Below are positions 9,032 through 16,144 of a stretch of 40,522 bases of DNA, in pieces. The stretch spans positions 1 to 40,522 of IMG/VR virus record IMGVR_UViG_3300048834_000178; one strand, written 5' to 3'. The stretch's first letter is position 1; every line of letters begins with the position of its first letter. The DNA is from a virus. A program made the translations under genes and the position numbers. The notes beneath the pieces are model-generated. The model searched no databases, was not told where the DNA came from, and saw only the letters and a list, made by a program, of their open reading frames with translations.

Positions 9032-11437
9032 ATGAGATTCCTGTACGGGCTTACGTCTGCGGACGTGACAACATCGACCACGGGCATGGTGCTCCCGCAT
9101 GTGCCCGGCCTGACCGTCTGGTACGACCCGGAGCGCAGCGCACGCTGCCTCGACCTGGCTGACCTTGACGGTGCGGAGACGACCTCGCTTACGTCCGACG
9201 GCTACGGCAGGATCGGCTGCTACGGCCCCCACGGGTACAGGGGGAACCTGTGGGTCGATCCCGGCACAGGCGCCCCGCTCGTCTTGCTGCGCCCGGTTGA
9301 CCTGTTCGGCCCGCAGGGGGAGCCTGGCCCCGCCGGTCCTGCAACAATCGGCGGGCTACTCACCGGCAGGGGGGATCTGGCCGTAGGCCGGGGCGACGGG
9401 ACAGCGATTCGGGCAGCCGCTGGCGCTGACGGTGCCGCCGTGGTCTACGACTCCGCTGCTGCGGGCGGGGTCGGCTCGCTCCCGCTATGGACCGGCGTTC
9501 GCAACATTGTTCCGGGAGGCGTTGCTACAACGTCCGACCTCGCAGCGTTCATAGGGGACCGCGCCACCGTCGCACTTGACACTTCGAATAAGCCGAGCGG
9601 GCAGGCCTCCAGCCTCCTTGTGACCGCGACCAGCACGCCCGCGAACGCCTACGCCTGCGGCAATGCCTCTCTCGGCACTCTCGACGTGACCGACCTGGCC
9701 GGCAAAGCCTGTACGTTGTTCTGGGCGGGTCAGTCAAGCGTGCTCAGCGGGACACTGACGTTCCGAATCATGTACTTCCTTGCGGACGGCACCACCGCCG
9801 CCTCGACCCCGTACAACACCAAGACGCTGACCATGAGCGGTGCCTGGCAGGAGAAGGCCGACAGTATCACGATCCCAGCCGACGCCCGGCGGGTCAGTTT
9901 CCGCGCCTACGCGACGACAACGGCAGGCCAGACCTACCGACTGGCGAAGATAGGACTAGCCGAGGGCACGCACGCGACGTGGGTGGCCGGTGCAACGCTG
10001 CTGTCTGGGCCGTTCGTCCCCGACTCGAGCGTCCGCACCGCGTCGATCACCCCCGGGGCTGTGGGCGCCGGGGCGATGGCCGCGCAGGCTGTGGGCCTCC
10101 TGGCGTTGGCAGAGGACGCCCAGGTCGCCGCCGGGGCGCTGGTGTCTTTGGAGGACGCGGCAGGCGTGAGCGTGGTCAAGGCCCGTAGCAACGTGGTCAG
10201 CCAGACCCTCAACAGCAGCCGCAACTTCGTCCAGCAGACCTCGTGGCAGGTCGCCGGGACCACGGTATCCAACGCCAACGACGAGATCGGCCCGATCCGG
10301 CTGGACTACAGGGGCCTGGTCGATGAGTGGATGGGCGCTAATCACGTCGTGCAGGGCTGGGAGGTGCCCGCCGGGTCGCTGACCGCCGCCGACATTGGCA
10401 AGGTGTGGCAGTCGGGCACCCTGCGCATGACACTGCTGGATGTGGCTGGGGGCACCGCGTCCTTCTCGATGCGCCACAATGCGGACGCGACCAGCGCTGA
10501 CAAGACCAAGCCCACCGGGACCTGGACCAGCACTTCAGGCGGCCCGTCCATCGACTTCACGCCATGCACCAGCGGCGGCTACTTGCAGCCCATGACCGTC
10601 AGCGGGCCGCTGTGGACCCCTGGCCGGGCACGCATGCTGGCGCGGGTGTGGACCAACCGCATCGTCGGGTGGGACACCGTCGTCCTGGCGCAGCAGGCGT
10701 CGGTGGGGACGAAGGTGGACTACGCGGCCCTGGCTCCGCTGGCGATCCTGGAGAACATCTGGCGGTGGCCGGGGGACCAGCCGGGGGTCATCATCGTGGA
10801 TTCCAAGGTGACAGCGGGAAGTCAGGGGCTGACCGTGAAGATGTGGAGCGGGTTGCAGGCTGAGGCGCGCTCCCAGCCGTACCGCTTGAGCGCGTTCGTG
10901 GGGACCACGGGCACCGGGATGGACACGTGGGCTGTGCCCACGAGCCAGATTTACGCGGCGCCCGCCAACTGGGTCGGCGGGCAGCCGCCGACCTGCGTCA
11001 TGCACCAGTTCACCTACGGGGTCGGCGGTGGTATCGCTATCGGGTCGCTGGGCTGCTCCCGTGACCGGGGGCTGCTGACCGAACTGGCTGCCCGCACCAA
11101 CGACTCAGGCGGCAAGGCGTACATCGTCGCGGTGGGGGCGGGGAACGGCACGGTCGGGGCGGGTGAGACGGTCTGGCATCGCGGCTTCCGCTCCACGACC
11201 GCCGAACCGGCCACGTCCGACCGTGGCCTGCACATTGTCAAAGACCCCGCCACTGGGGTGGTGCGCTGGTGGCTGATGGCCGGATCGACCGGTGCGGCCA
11301 CTCACCCGGCGGCGATTATGCACGCCGGGAAGCGGCTTGTGAAGGCGCGCGGCACGGCGACCGTTGACCCGCTGGTCACCCCGACCGGCTGCACCGTGAC
11401 CGGTGCCGGGTGGGCCGAAGGCACGGTCGAGTGGTGA
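9032..11437 (+). CDS. Large minor tail protein, probable tail fibre / receptor-binding protein
   Basis: An 801-residue protein that closes the tail gene set. After about 90 residues there is a short collagen-like stretch (GPQGEPGPAGPA), common in phage fibres. The long remainder is Thr/Ser/Gly-rich and beta-like (for example TVSGPLWTPGRARMLARVW), with repeated jelly-roll or lectin-like patterns. The final segment (ARGTATVDPLVTPTGCTVTGAGW) resembles a small C-terminal adhesin motif. Codon choice is less strictly C-ending than in neighbouring structural genes, so the receptor-binding part may have been exchanged. The GAGAGG ribosome-binding site lies about 12 bases upstream of the ATG. Confidence 0.72.
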   Translation: MRFLYGLTSADVTTSTTGMVLPHVPGLTVWYDPERSARCLDLADLDGAETTSLTSDGYGRIGCYGPHGYRGNLWVDPGTGAPLVLLRPVDLFGPQGEPGPAGPATIGGLLTGRGDLAVGRGDGTAIRAAAGADGAAVVYDSAAAGGVGSLPLWTGVRNIVPGGVATTSDLAAFIGDRATVALDTSNKPSGQASSLLVTATSTPANAYACGNASLGTLDVTDLAGKACTLFWAGQSSVLSGTLTFRIMYFLADGTTAASTPYNTKTLTMSGAWQEKADSITIPADARRVSFRAYATTTAGQTYRLAKIGLAEGTHATWVAGATLLSGPFVPDSSVRTASITPGAVGAGAMAAQAVGLLALAEDAQVAAGALVSLEDAAGVSVVKARSNVVSQTLNSSRNFVQQTSWQVAGTTVSNANDEIGPIRLDYRGLVDEWMGANHVVQGWEVPAGSLTAADIGKVWQSGTLRMTLLDVAGGTASFSMRHNADATSADKTKPTGTWTSTSGGPSIDFTPCTSGGYLQPMTVSGPLWTPGRARMLARVWTNRIVGWDTVVLAQQASVGTKVDYAALAPLAILENIWRWPGDQPGVIIVDSKVTAGSQGLTVKMWSGLQAEARSQPYRLSAFVGTTGTGMDTWAVPTSQIYAAPANWVGGQPPTCVMHQFTYGVGGGIAIGSLGCSRDRGLLTELAARTNDSGGKAYIVAVGAGNGTVGAGETVWHRGFRSTTAEPATSDRGLHIVKDPATGVVRWWLMAGSTGAATHPAAIMHAGKRLVKARGTATVDPLVTPTGCTVTGAGWAEGTVEW

Positions 11438-11454
11438 CTCTCGGGGAAGGCTCT

Positions 11455-11793
11455 ATGACGATGACGCAGTACGACGACGCCGTATTCGCCGCCGCCGCCA
11501 TCTTGACGGCGCTCACCGTAATTCTGGGGGCGCTGGTCAAGTTGTACAACGTGGCTAAGCGCATCGACGGGGCGATAGGCGTGGACGATTCAGGCCGCAC
11601 CATCAGTCAGCGCCTCACGTCCGTGGAGGACGCGGTTCTCCCGTCTGGGAAGCAGACCCTCCCGGCGCGCGTCGATCAGATCGAACTGGAGGTGAGGCGG
11701 ATGGCGTTGGAAGTCGGCATCATCCGGGAGGTCGTCGTCGGCGGGAAACACTCGAAACACCTGAACGCATGGAAGGACCGGAATGATACGTGA
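11455..11793 (+). CDS. Membrane protein of the lysis cassette (DUF2746-like)
   Basis: A 112-residue protein with one N-terminal membrane segment at about residues 8-32 (AVFAAAAILTALTVILGALV), then a charged helical tail. It resembles the small DUF2746-type membrane proteins encoded beside actinophage holins and endolysins. The ATG at 11455 has GGGGAAGG just upstream; a second ATG at 11461 gives better spacing and cannot be excluded. The gene overlaps the holin gene by 11 bases. A holin-like or holin-regulating role is inferred from position and topology. Confidence 0.65.
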   Translation: MTMTQYDDAVFAAAAILTALTVILGALVKLYNVAKRIDGAIGVDDSGRTISQRLTSVEDAVLPSGKQTLPARVDQIELEVRRMALEVGIIREVVVGGKHSKHLNAWKDRNDT

Positions 11794-12022
11794 ACCGCTG
11801 TTGAAGAAGGGCGCCCTGCTGGCGGCACTGGGGCCGACGTTGGCCTTGCTGGCCGTGTTCGGGTTGCCGCTTACCGACGCGCAAACGAAGGCCGTCCTGG
11901 CGGCGGTAGCGGCGTGGCTGCCTATCCTGACCGCCTTGTGGGCTAGGGGCGACGTGACGCCCGTAGCCGACCCGCGATCCGCGGACGGGGCGCCCCTCGT
12001 CGTTGAAGAACAGGACTACTGA
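11783..12022 (+). CDS. Holin
   Basis: A 79-residue protein with two predicted membrane segments, at about residues 10-30 (GALLAALGPTLALLAVFGL) and 36-55 (AVLAAVAAWLPILTALWA), joined by a short polar turn. A charged C-terminal tail ends VVEEQDY. Size, topology and position next to the endolysin are those of a class II holin that permeabilises the inner membrane at lysis. The start ATG overlaps the previous gene, and the stop lies one base before the endolysin start. Confidence 0.75.
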   Translation: MIREPLLKKGALLAALGPTLALLAVFGLPLTDAQTKAVLAAVAAWLPILTALWARGDVTPVADPRSADGAPLVVEEQDY

Positions 12023-12023
12023 A

Positions 12024-12569
12024 ATGAGCACCGCAACCGCCCGTAAGGGTAAGGCGCCGCGCGGCGCCGTGAACACGTCCCCGCCGTACCGAATCGTCTG
12101 GTGGGACAACCCGGCCTGGATGGACGACGAACCGGTTGACGAACGCCTCAAGTCCGCACTGCAATGGGTGGAGCGCGAGACGGGCATCAAGGTTCTCGTC
12201 GTGCAGGGCTGCTACAAGGCCAAGTACGGGGGCGGCGCTAACGCTTCGGCCCACACCCACGATGAGGGCGGCGTCGTGGACGTGGCCGTGAAGCATCTGT
12301 CCCGCTGGCAGCGGATTCGGCTGGCGCACGCCTTCAAGCGCGCCGGGTTCGCGCAGTGGTATCGGCGCGGCCCCGGCTGGGTCGGGAACGAGCACTTCCA
12401 TTGCGTGTTGCGGGGCCACCGCAACCTGCACCCCGAGGCGGCTGCCCAGGTGGTGGCCTACGACGCCCGGCGTAACGGCCTCGTGTCGAACCTGCTTGAC
12501 CGGACGTGGCGCCCGAAAGTCAAGCGGCGCTGGTCGCACCGGCAGAACAAGCCGATCCTCGGCAAGTAG
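12024..12569 (+). CDS. Endolysin, M15-like zinc peptidase
   Basis: A 181-residue protein with the zinc-peptidase pattern of the M15 family. HDEGGVVDV at residues 79-87 matches the H-x2-G-x-A/V-x-D ligand motif, and EHFHC at 123-127 supplies the H-x-H ligand/catalytic pair. Such enzymes cut peptide bonds in peptidoglycan cross-bridges or stems. It follows two membrane proteins, giving a standard lysis cassette. The C-terminus is strongly basic (RPKVKRRWSHR), possibly wall-binding; no separate cell-wall-binding domain is visible. The ATG at 12024 is chosen over an in-frame TTG at 12003. Confidence 0.8.
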   Translation: MSTATARKGKAPRGAVNTSPPYRIVWWDNPAWMDDEPVDERLKSALQWVERETGIKVLVVQGCYKAKYGGGANASAHTHDEGGVVDVAVKHLSRWQRIRLAHAFKRAGFAQWYRRGPGWVGNEHFHCVLRGHRNLHPEAAAQVVAYDARRNGLVSNLLDRTWRPKVKRRWSHRQNKPILGK

Positions 12570-12611
12570 GCTTACCCGGTACCACAGTAAGGAGCGTTGC
12601 CCTTCCGGGGA

Positions 12612-12676
12612 GAGACGCAGCAGGCAAAGAAACCCCCCACACCCTTAGCCGGGTGTGGGGGGTTTCTTTGCGTCTC
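12612..12676. terminator. Bidirectional terminator between late and leftward operons
   Basis: Arms of 20 bp at 12625-12644 and 12651-12670 pair perfectly around a 6-base loop (TTAGCC). Six more bases, GAGACG and CGTCTC, can pair beyond a 7-base bulge. A/T-rich stem bases give a U-rich 3' flank in both directions (TTTCTTTG). It sits between the rightward lysis genes and the leftward small-gene operon and likely stops both transcripts. Confidence 0.85.
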
Positions 12677-12687
12677 GGGCAGCCTCG

Positions 12688-12801
12688 TCAATCGTCGGTG
12701 GCTTCGGCCTGGCACTCGTCGCACGGGATGGTGTGCTCTTGCCCGGCTTGTTCCTCGGGGCAGAACTCATCGCAGTGCTGGCAGTGAGGGTAGGTGATCA
12801 T
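12688..12801 (-). CDS. Small zinc-ribbon protein
   Basis: A 37-residue protein starting MITYPHCQHC, with Cys pairs CQHC and CDEC plus further Cys and His residues that could bind one zinc ion. The ATG at 12801 is preferred because GGGGGTG lies about 7 bases upstream; the longer frame beyond it looks like noncoding translation. It is the last gene of the leftward operon before the shared terminator. Function is unknown; small zinc-ribbon proteins of this kind are frequent in actinophage early regions. Confidence 0.6.
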   Translation of the reverse strand: MITYPHCQHCDEFCPEEQAGQEHTIPCDECQAEATDD

Positions 12802-12853
12802 CGGGTTCACCCCCTCTCGGCTGTCGGAGCGGTCGCCGCTTCGAGTGCAGCGC

Positions 12854-13159
12854 TCATCGGGCCGCACCCCCTTCGGCGAGCCAGGCGAGCAGGTCGCAGC
12901 CCGCCCGGTGCCAGCGCTGGCCGACGGGTTCACCGAACCAGGCCGCACCGCAGGCGGGACACGGCCCGTTGGGGCGGTCGCCGCGCGTGTCGGCTAGGTA
13001 CGCGGCGACCTGTTCCGGGGTGCGGGCGGTGGGCGTCCCTTCGGCTGCGATGGCGCAGGAGACGCAGGAGCCGTCACCGCCGCAGAAGCACGTTGTTTCG
13101 CAGGCGGGGCAGTCGTACAAGGCGCCCGGCGCGTGGGGGTAGTCGGCGTGGCGGCTCAC
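12854..13159 (-). CDS. Cysteine-rich hypothetical protein
   Basis: A 101-residue protein starting with GTG at 13159, which overlaps the upstream stop as GTGA and has GGAG upstream. It contains CPAC, then CFCGGDGSCVSC in the N-terminal half and CPAC followed by His and Cys in the second half, suggesting two zinc-binding units. The sequence between (TPEQVAAYLADTRGD) is helical. No family is recognised with confidence. It is translated with the upstream gene and is probably part of the early leftward transcript. Confidence 0.6.
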   Translation of the reverse strand: MSRHADYPHAPGALYDCPACETTCFCGGDGSCVSCAIAAEGTPTARTPEQVAAYLADTRGDRPNGPCPACGAAWFGEPVGQRWHRAGCDLLAWLAEGGAAR

Positions 13160-13542
13160 TTGGTTTCTCCTTGCTCGGCGGCGGGCTTGGGGTCGGTGAC
13201 GCGGGCTGGGCCGTCCATAGGGATCAGCAGCCGGGAGCGGTCGGCGTAGGTCAGCAGGTCGGCGCCGGTGCCGCTGGTGACGGCCACCGCCGCGTCGTAC
13301 AACTGCCAGGCGCTGATGCGCCCCTGCTCCCACAGGCGCAGCATGACGGCTGCCTTGGGGCGGCGGGCCACTCTGGCCCAATGCTTCCTGGTGGGCGAGT
13401 TGGTCTGCGAGTAGCCGAAGGCGCTACCCGTTGCGCGGGCGACGATGGCGGCTTCGCGTGCCTGCTCGCGGCAGGCGGGGCAGCCGTTGTCGTGGAGGGT
13501 GGAGACGGTCTTGAACAGGTCGGTGAGTACGGGAGTGGTCAT
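13156..13542 (-). CDS. Hypothetical protein
   Basis: A 128-residue protein beginning MTTPVLTDLFKTVSTLHDNG, with CPAC near residue 20 and a helical middle (RKHWARVARRPKAAVMLRLWEQG). The ATG at 13542 has AAAGGA about 9 bases upstream and is preferred to an upstream in-frame ATG at 13617, whose extra N-terminus is Arg-rich and looks like out-of-frame translation. It ends in a GTGA overlap with the next gene. Function unknown; the operon position suggests an early host-interaction or regulatory role. Confidence 0.6.
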   Translation of the reverse strand: MTTPVLTDLFKTVSTLHDNGCPACREQAREAAIVARATGSAFGYSQTNSPTRKHWARVARRPKAAVMLRLWEQGRISAWQLYDAAVAVTSGTGADLLTYADRSRLLIPMDGPARVTDPKPAAEQGETK

Positions 13543-13556
13543 GGGCTGGGTTCCTT

Positions 13557-13898
13557 TCAGGAGGCGAGGGACAGGTAGGCGAGGGCTTCGGCGAGGCTGT
13601 CGGCGGTGACGGTCCATTCGGGTGCACCGCCGTTGAGGGAAAGGTCAACCGGGGGGCGGTCCATCAAGTCGTTGAGGAAGTAGCGGCCACCGGTGAAGTT
13701 GCCGTAGGGCCAGGTGACGGGGCGGGCGTCCTCGGGGTAGCGGTCCCAGCAGCGGTCGTCGGCGTCGAAGAACTCGACCATCTTGCGGCCTGTGTCGTTG
13801 ACGACGGTGCCTGCTGGGCCGTACTTCTGACCGGGGGCGATGAGGCGGACGGTGAAGGTGCGGCCCGAGGGGCTGTGGGCGGTAGTGACGGCGGTCAT
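13557..13898 (-). CDS. Hypothetical protein
   Basis: A 113-residue acidic protein beginning MTAVTTAHSPSGRTFTVRL, with a strong AAGGAGG ribosome-binding site upstream. It has a beta-rich N-terminal half (KYGPAGTVVNDTGRKMVEFFDAD) and a region RYFLNDLMDRPPVDLSLNG. Proteins of this style are common in small-gene operons of Streptomyces-type phages, but no function is assigned. No membrane or zinc motifs are seen. Confidence 0.65.
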   Translation of the reverse strand: MTAVTTAHSPSGRTFTVRLIAPGQKYGPAGTVVNDTGRKMVEFFDADDRCWDRYPEDARPVTWPYGNFTGGRYFLNDLMDRPPVDLSLNGGAPEWTVTADSLAEALAYLSLAS

Positions 13899-13901
13899 GG
13901 T

Positions 13902-14198
13902 TCAGGCCTCCTTGGCTTCGTTGGTGCGGCGCAGCAGGAAGGCGATGCTTCCGATGGCTTCGCGGGTGGCGGTGCGCTTGGTTTCGGCGGTGGCGAGGTC
14001 GCGGGCCAGGCCGGGGATGTTGAGCATGGCCGGGAAGTTGGGGTCGTACTGGGCGGCGCGTTCGGCGATCTGCGCGGCGAGTTTGATGCAGTCCTGGGTG
14101 GCCGACTCGTACGTCCAGAGGGTGTGGTCGGCGACCATGTGCAGGTCGCTTCCGTCGAAGTCGGTGCCGTAGGTGTCGGTGAAGGTGGTGGAGAGCAT
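13902..14198 (-). CDS. Hypothetical helical protein, first gene of leftward operon
   Basis: A 98-residue protein beginning MLSTTFTDTYGTDFDGSDLHM with a GAAAGGG ribosome-binding site. After the acidic N-terminus it is mainly helical (LAAQIAERAAQYDPNF, then ATAETKRTATREAIGSIAFLLRR). It is the first gene downstream of the promoter repeat at 14221-14270. No known domain is evident. It lies 3 bases from the next gene, so the two are co-transcribed. Confidence 0.65.
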   Translation of the reverse strand: MLSTTFTDTYGTDFDGSDLHMVADHTLWTYESATQDCIKLAAQIAERAAQYDPNFPAMLNIPGLARDLATAETKRTATREAIGSIAFLLRRTNEAKEA

Positions 14199-14220
14199 TG
14201 CGGTTGCCCTTTCGGTTGGT

Positions 14221-14270
14221 TACTTTGTTACTAGAACTATAACCATATTTCTGATGGGAGGTAAAGCCTT
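14221..14270 (-). promoter_or_regulatory. Leftward promoter with conserved operator-like block (copy 1)
   Basis: Read leftward, TTTACC (14265-14260) and TATAGT (14241-14236) are separated by 18 bases, a fair sigma70-type promoter. About 45 bases match a second copy at 31626-31676, including an 18-base identical block over the -10 box that is more conserved than a promoter alone needs. GTTA...TAAC around the -10 box forms an imperfect inverted repeat. It would drive the operon 14198-12688. Confidence 0.7.
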
Positions 14271-14296
14271 TCGGGCAACCAATTCCGTAAGAACTC

Positions 14297-15142
14297 CTAG
14301 ACGGCCATCGGCAGGCCCGCTACCGCCCGCCCGATCTGCTCGTCGTTGACCTGCGTATACACCTGCGTCGTTTGCAGGTTGGCGTGGCGCATTGACTCCT
14401 GAACCACGCGCATCTGCGCGCCCCCGGCCACGAGTTGCGTCCCGAACCAGTGGCGTAGGCTGTGCGCCGACCCGGCCACCCCGCACCGCTTCATGTGCTC
14501 CGCGACGACCCGCGACACGTTATGCCCGGTGACGTGCTGATCGGCGCGGGCGCCGTAGGCCGGGAACCACCAGCCGCTGTCAGGCATCCCAGCGGCGTAC
14601 CGCGCCAGCGCCGGGTGCAGCGGCAGGACGGCCTCGCGGCGCCCCTTCCCCGTCACGAACAAGTGCCCCTCGACAATGTCCTCCCCGGCGACGGCGGCAA
14701 TCTCCGAGACCCTCAGCCCGGCGTACGCCCCCAGCAGCAGGTAGCCGCGTAGGCGCCGGGTGCGCGCCCGCGCCAGCAGCGCCCGCAACTCGTCGGTGGT
14801 GACGGGGTGCGGCACGCCTGCCGCTACCGCCACGTTGTCTACCTGGCCCATGGGGTTGTCGCCGCGTAGGCCGCGCCGGTGCATCCACCCGAAGAACGCC
14901 CGCAGCGCGTCGGTGTAGGCGCGGCGGGTGCTGGGCTTCCAGGCGGGGTTCGACCCGAGCCACCGTTCGATGGCCCACACGTCGGCGGTGAGGGGGTCCA
15001 GGCCGCTATGGACAACGATGCGGAGGCGTTCCTCAACGGTGCGCGGCGACTTGCCTTGGGCGCGCATAGAAGCCGCCCACAATTCGAGTACCCCCGCCTG
15101 GTTAGTCACGTAAGGGGTTATACCCCTAGCGGGCGCAAACAT
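14297..15142 (-). CDS. int: Tyrosine integrase
   Basis: A 281-residue tyrosine recombinase. The N-terminal half has a SAM-like core-binding domain (LWAASMRAQGKSPRTVEERL). The catalytic domain has Arg144 (AYAGLRVSEIA), Lys166 (VTGKGRRE), His227 and Arg230 (HSLRH), His253 and Tyr262 (TTQVYTQ), so all catalytic residues are present. It integrates the phage at attB, and the adjacent tRNA-Lys-like core suggests a tRNA-Lys target. The gene overlaps the 3' end of the repressor gene by 17 bases. The C-terminus ends PMAV, a non-polar end that might affect stability, but no clear ssrA-like tag is seen. Confidence 0.93.
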   Translation of the reverse strand: MFAPARGITPYVTNQAGVLELWAASMRAQGKSPRTVEERLRIVVHSGLDPLTADVWAIERWLGSNPAWKPSTRRAYTDALRAFFGWMHRRGLRGDNPMGQVDNVAVAAGVPHPVTTDELRALLARARTRRLRGYLLLGAYAGLRVSEIAAVAGEDIVEGHLFVTGKGRREAVLPLHPALARYAAGMPDSGWWFPAYGARADQHVTGHNVSRVVAEHMKRCGVAGSAHSLRHWFGTQLVAGGAQMRVVQESMRHANLQTTQVYTQVNDEQIGRAVAGLPMAV

Positions 15143-15560
15143 GGTGAGATCTCGGCCACACGCGGCAACGCGCCAGGGGGCGCCGTGGCCGCGAACACGC
15201 GCCCTTTGGATTAAAAGTCCGCTGCGCTACCAATTGCGCCATAGGGGCGTCGTCGCGCCGCTTCGGTGGGCGGCGCGTCTGCCCGGCCATCCTACCGCCC
15301 CCCTGCGGCGGGAAAGGGACGAAGCCGTCGAACCCGTTGAGCAACTGGTCTACGGAGCAGTCGAACAGCCCGGATAGGGAAACCAGGTTCTCTACGGTCC
15401 AGTGTGAAGATCCGCGCATGCGGCCCCGGTAGACCTGGTCGGAGACGCCGAGGGCGCGGGCTACGTCGTCGCCGGTCTTGTTGTCGCGGGTCATGAGGAC
15501 GGCGACGGTTTGGCTGATCCAGCGGTGGCGCTGGTCGATGCTCATGGTTGCGTGTTCCAT
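15126..15560 (-). CDS. XRE-type repressor whose 3' end contains attP
   Basis: A 144-residue protein in viral form with a helix-turn-helix region in the first about 80 residues (TGDDVARALGVSDQVYRGRM, then WTVENLVSLSGLFDCSVDQLL). The C-terminal about 40 residues are encoded by the attP core and beyond. The core is read as APMAQLVAQRTFNP, from about residue 105 to 119, and the tail after it is Arg/Cys-rich, ending HVCAR. Integration would separate the gene here and give a shorter repressor with a host-encoded end. This is the known layout of integration-dependent immunity (phages BPs, Charlie, Brujita). ATG 15545 is an alternative start with GGAA upstream; the 15560 start would be nearly leaderless. 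Confidence 0.75.
   Translation of the reverse strand: MEHATMSIDQRHRWISQTVAVLMTRDNKTGDDVARALGVSDQVYRGRMRGSSHWTVENLVSLSGLFDCSVDQLLNGFDGFVPFPPQGGGRMAGQTRRPPKRRDDAPMAQLVAQRTFNPKGACSRPRRPLARCRVWPRSHHVCAR
15205..15248 (-). other. attP: attP core matching the 5' half of a tRNA-Lys (UUU) gene
   Basis: On the minus strand these 44 bases read as a tRNA 5' half: acceptor strand GCCCCTA, T8-G9, D-arm GCGC-AATTGGTA-GCGC, A26, anticodon stem GCGGA, loop CTTTTAA with anticodon TTT, then TCC. The 3' half does not complete the anticodon stem, forms only a 4-bp T-stem with an 8-base loop, and lacks a matching acceptor strand, so this is not a working tRNA. It lies between the DNA-binding part of the repressor gene and int, the expected attP position. 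Exact core limits need the host attB. Confidence 0.75.
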
Positions 15561-15569
15561 GACCGTGAG

Positions 15570-15683
15570 CGTAACGAATTGTTACGGCACGTAACAACAT
15601 GGCGCCCGGGATTCGGGTAAACGCGCCCGGCGCGCCGTTACGGAAACCACTAGCGGCGTTACGTTTCGTAACGTAACGTTACG
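15570..15683. promoter_or_regulatory. Operator region between repressor and divergent early genes
   Basis: Eight copies of GTTACG/CGTAAC lie in 114 bases. Two form matching palindromes: TTGTTACG-GCA-CGTAACAA at 15579-15597 (8-bp arms) next to the repressor start, and CGTTACG-TTT-CGTAACG at 15657-15673 (7-bp arms) just upstream of the rightward gene. Both have a 3-base centre. Other half-sites are at 15570, 15637, 15673 and 15678. This looks like the switch where the repressor binds to control both directions. Confidence 0.75.
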
Positions 15684-15686
15684 GCC

Positions 15687-15887
15687 ATGACCGCTACTGC
15701 AAGCGCGAAACGCGCCCTCATCGAGGACCGGCTGGGCACCCCCGTCGCCCCCCTCATCAGGCAATTCCGCCGCGACGACCGCTCCTGGCGGTGGATCGCC
15801 GCCTACCTGTCCGAGCGGTCCGGTGTTCCGGTATCGCACGTCGCCGTGCGCCGCTACGCGCAGCATTCCGGCGGGGCGGCGGCATGA
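15687..15887 (+). CDS. Small HTH protein, divergent from the repressor (Cro-like position)
   Basis: A 66-residue basic protein with a helix-turn-helix-like segment (SWRWIAAYLSERSGVPVSHV, then AVRRYAQ). It is the first gene of the rightward early operon, divergent from the repressor, with the second operator palindrome ending 14 bases before its start. The position is that of a Cro or early regulator in temperate phages, and in integration-dependent systems a Cro-like gene lies divergent to the repressor. The start ATG has no strong ribosome-binding site, so translation may be near-leaderless. It overlaps the next gene by ATGA. Confidence 0.65.
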   Translation: MTATASAKRALIEDRLGTPVAPLIRQFRRDDRSWRWIAAYLSERSGVPVSHVAVRRYAQHSGGAAA

Positions 15888-16144
15888 TCGACTTCCTGAC
15901 GGCTGAAACCGCACGGATTCTCGCCGAGGCCCGCTCGCAGCAGCGCACCGCCCGCGCCCACGACCGCCACGCCCTCGCCCTCGCCGCCGCGTTCGGCGTG
16001 CTACTGGCGCTGGGGTGGCTCGTCACCGCGACCGTCGTTGCACTGTGGGCGGCGGTACTGCTGCACAGGGCCAACGCGCGCTACCGGCGGGCGCTGGCCC
16101 ACCTCCACCTCGCCGCCTGGCTACAAGGCCGGGTGCCCCAATGA
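15884..16144 (+). CDS. Small membrane protein
   Basis: An 86-residue protein with an N-terminal amphipathic helix (AETARILAEARSQQRTARAH), then a long hydrophobic stretch at about residues 26-56 (ALALAAAFGVLLALGWLV and TATVVALWAAVLLHRA), which could form a helical hairpin in the membrane. The C-terminus is basic and cytoplasm-like. It overlaps both neighbours by 4 bases. Function unknown; early membrane proteins next to the immunity region sometimes act in superinfection exclusion, but nothing here proves that. Confidence 0.6.
   Translation: MIDFLTAETARILAEARSQQRTARAHDRHALALAAAFGVLLALGWLVTATVVALWAAVLLHRANARYRRALAHLHLAAWLQGRVPQ

Noticed and set aside
15170-15248. Functional tRNA-Lys gene on the minus strand
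   Set aside because: Only the 5' half fits a tRNA. The anticodon stem has two mismatches, only a 4-bp T-stem with an 8-base loop can form, and there is no 3' strand to pair with GCCCCTA.
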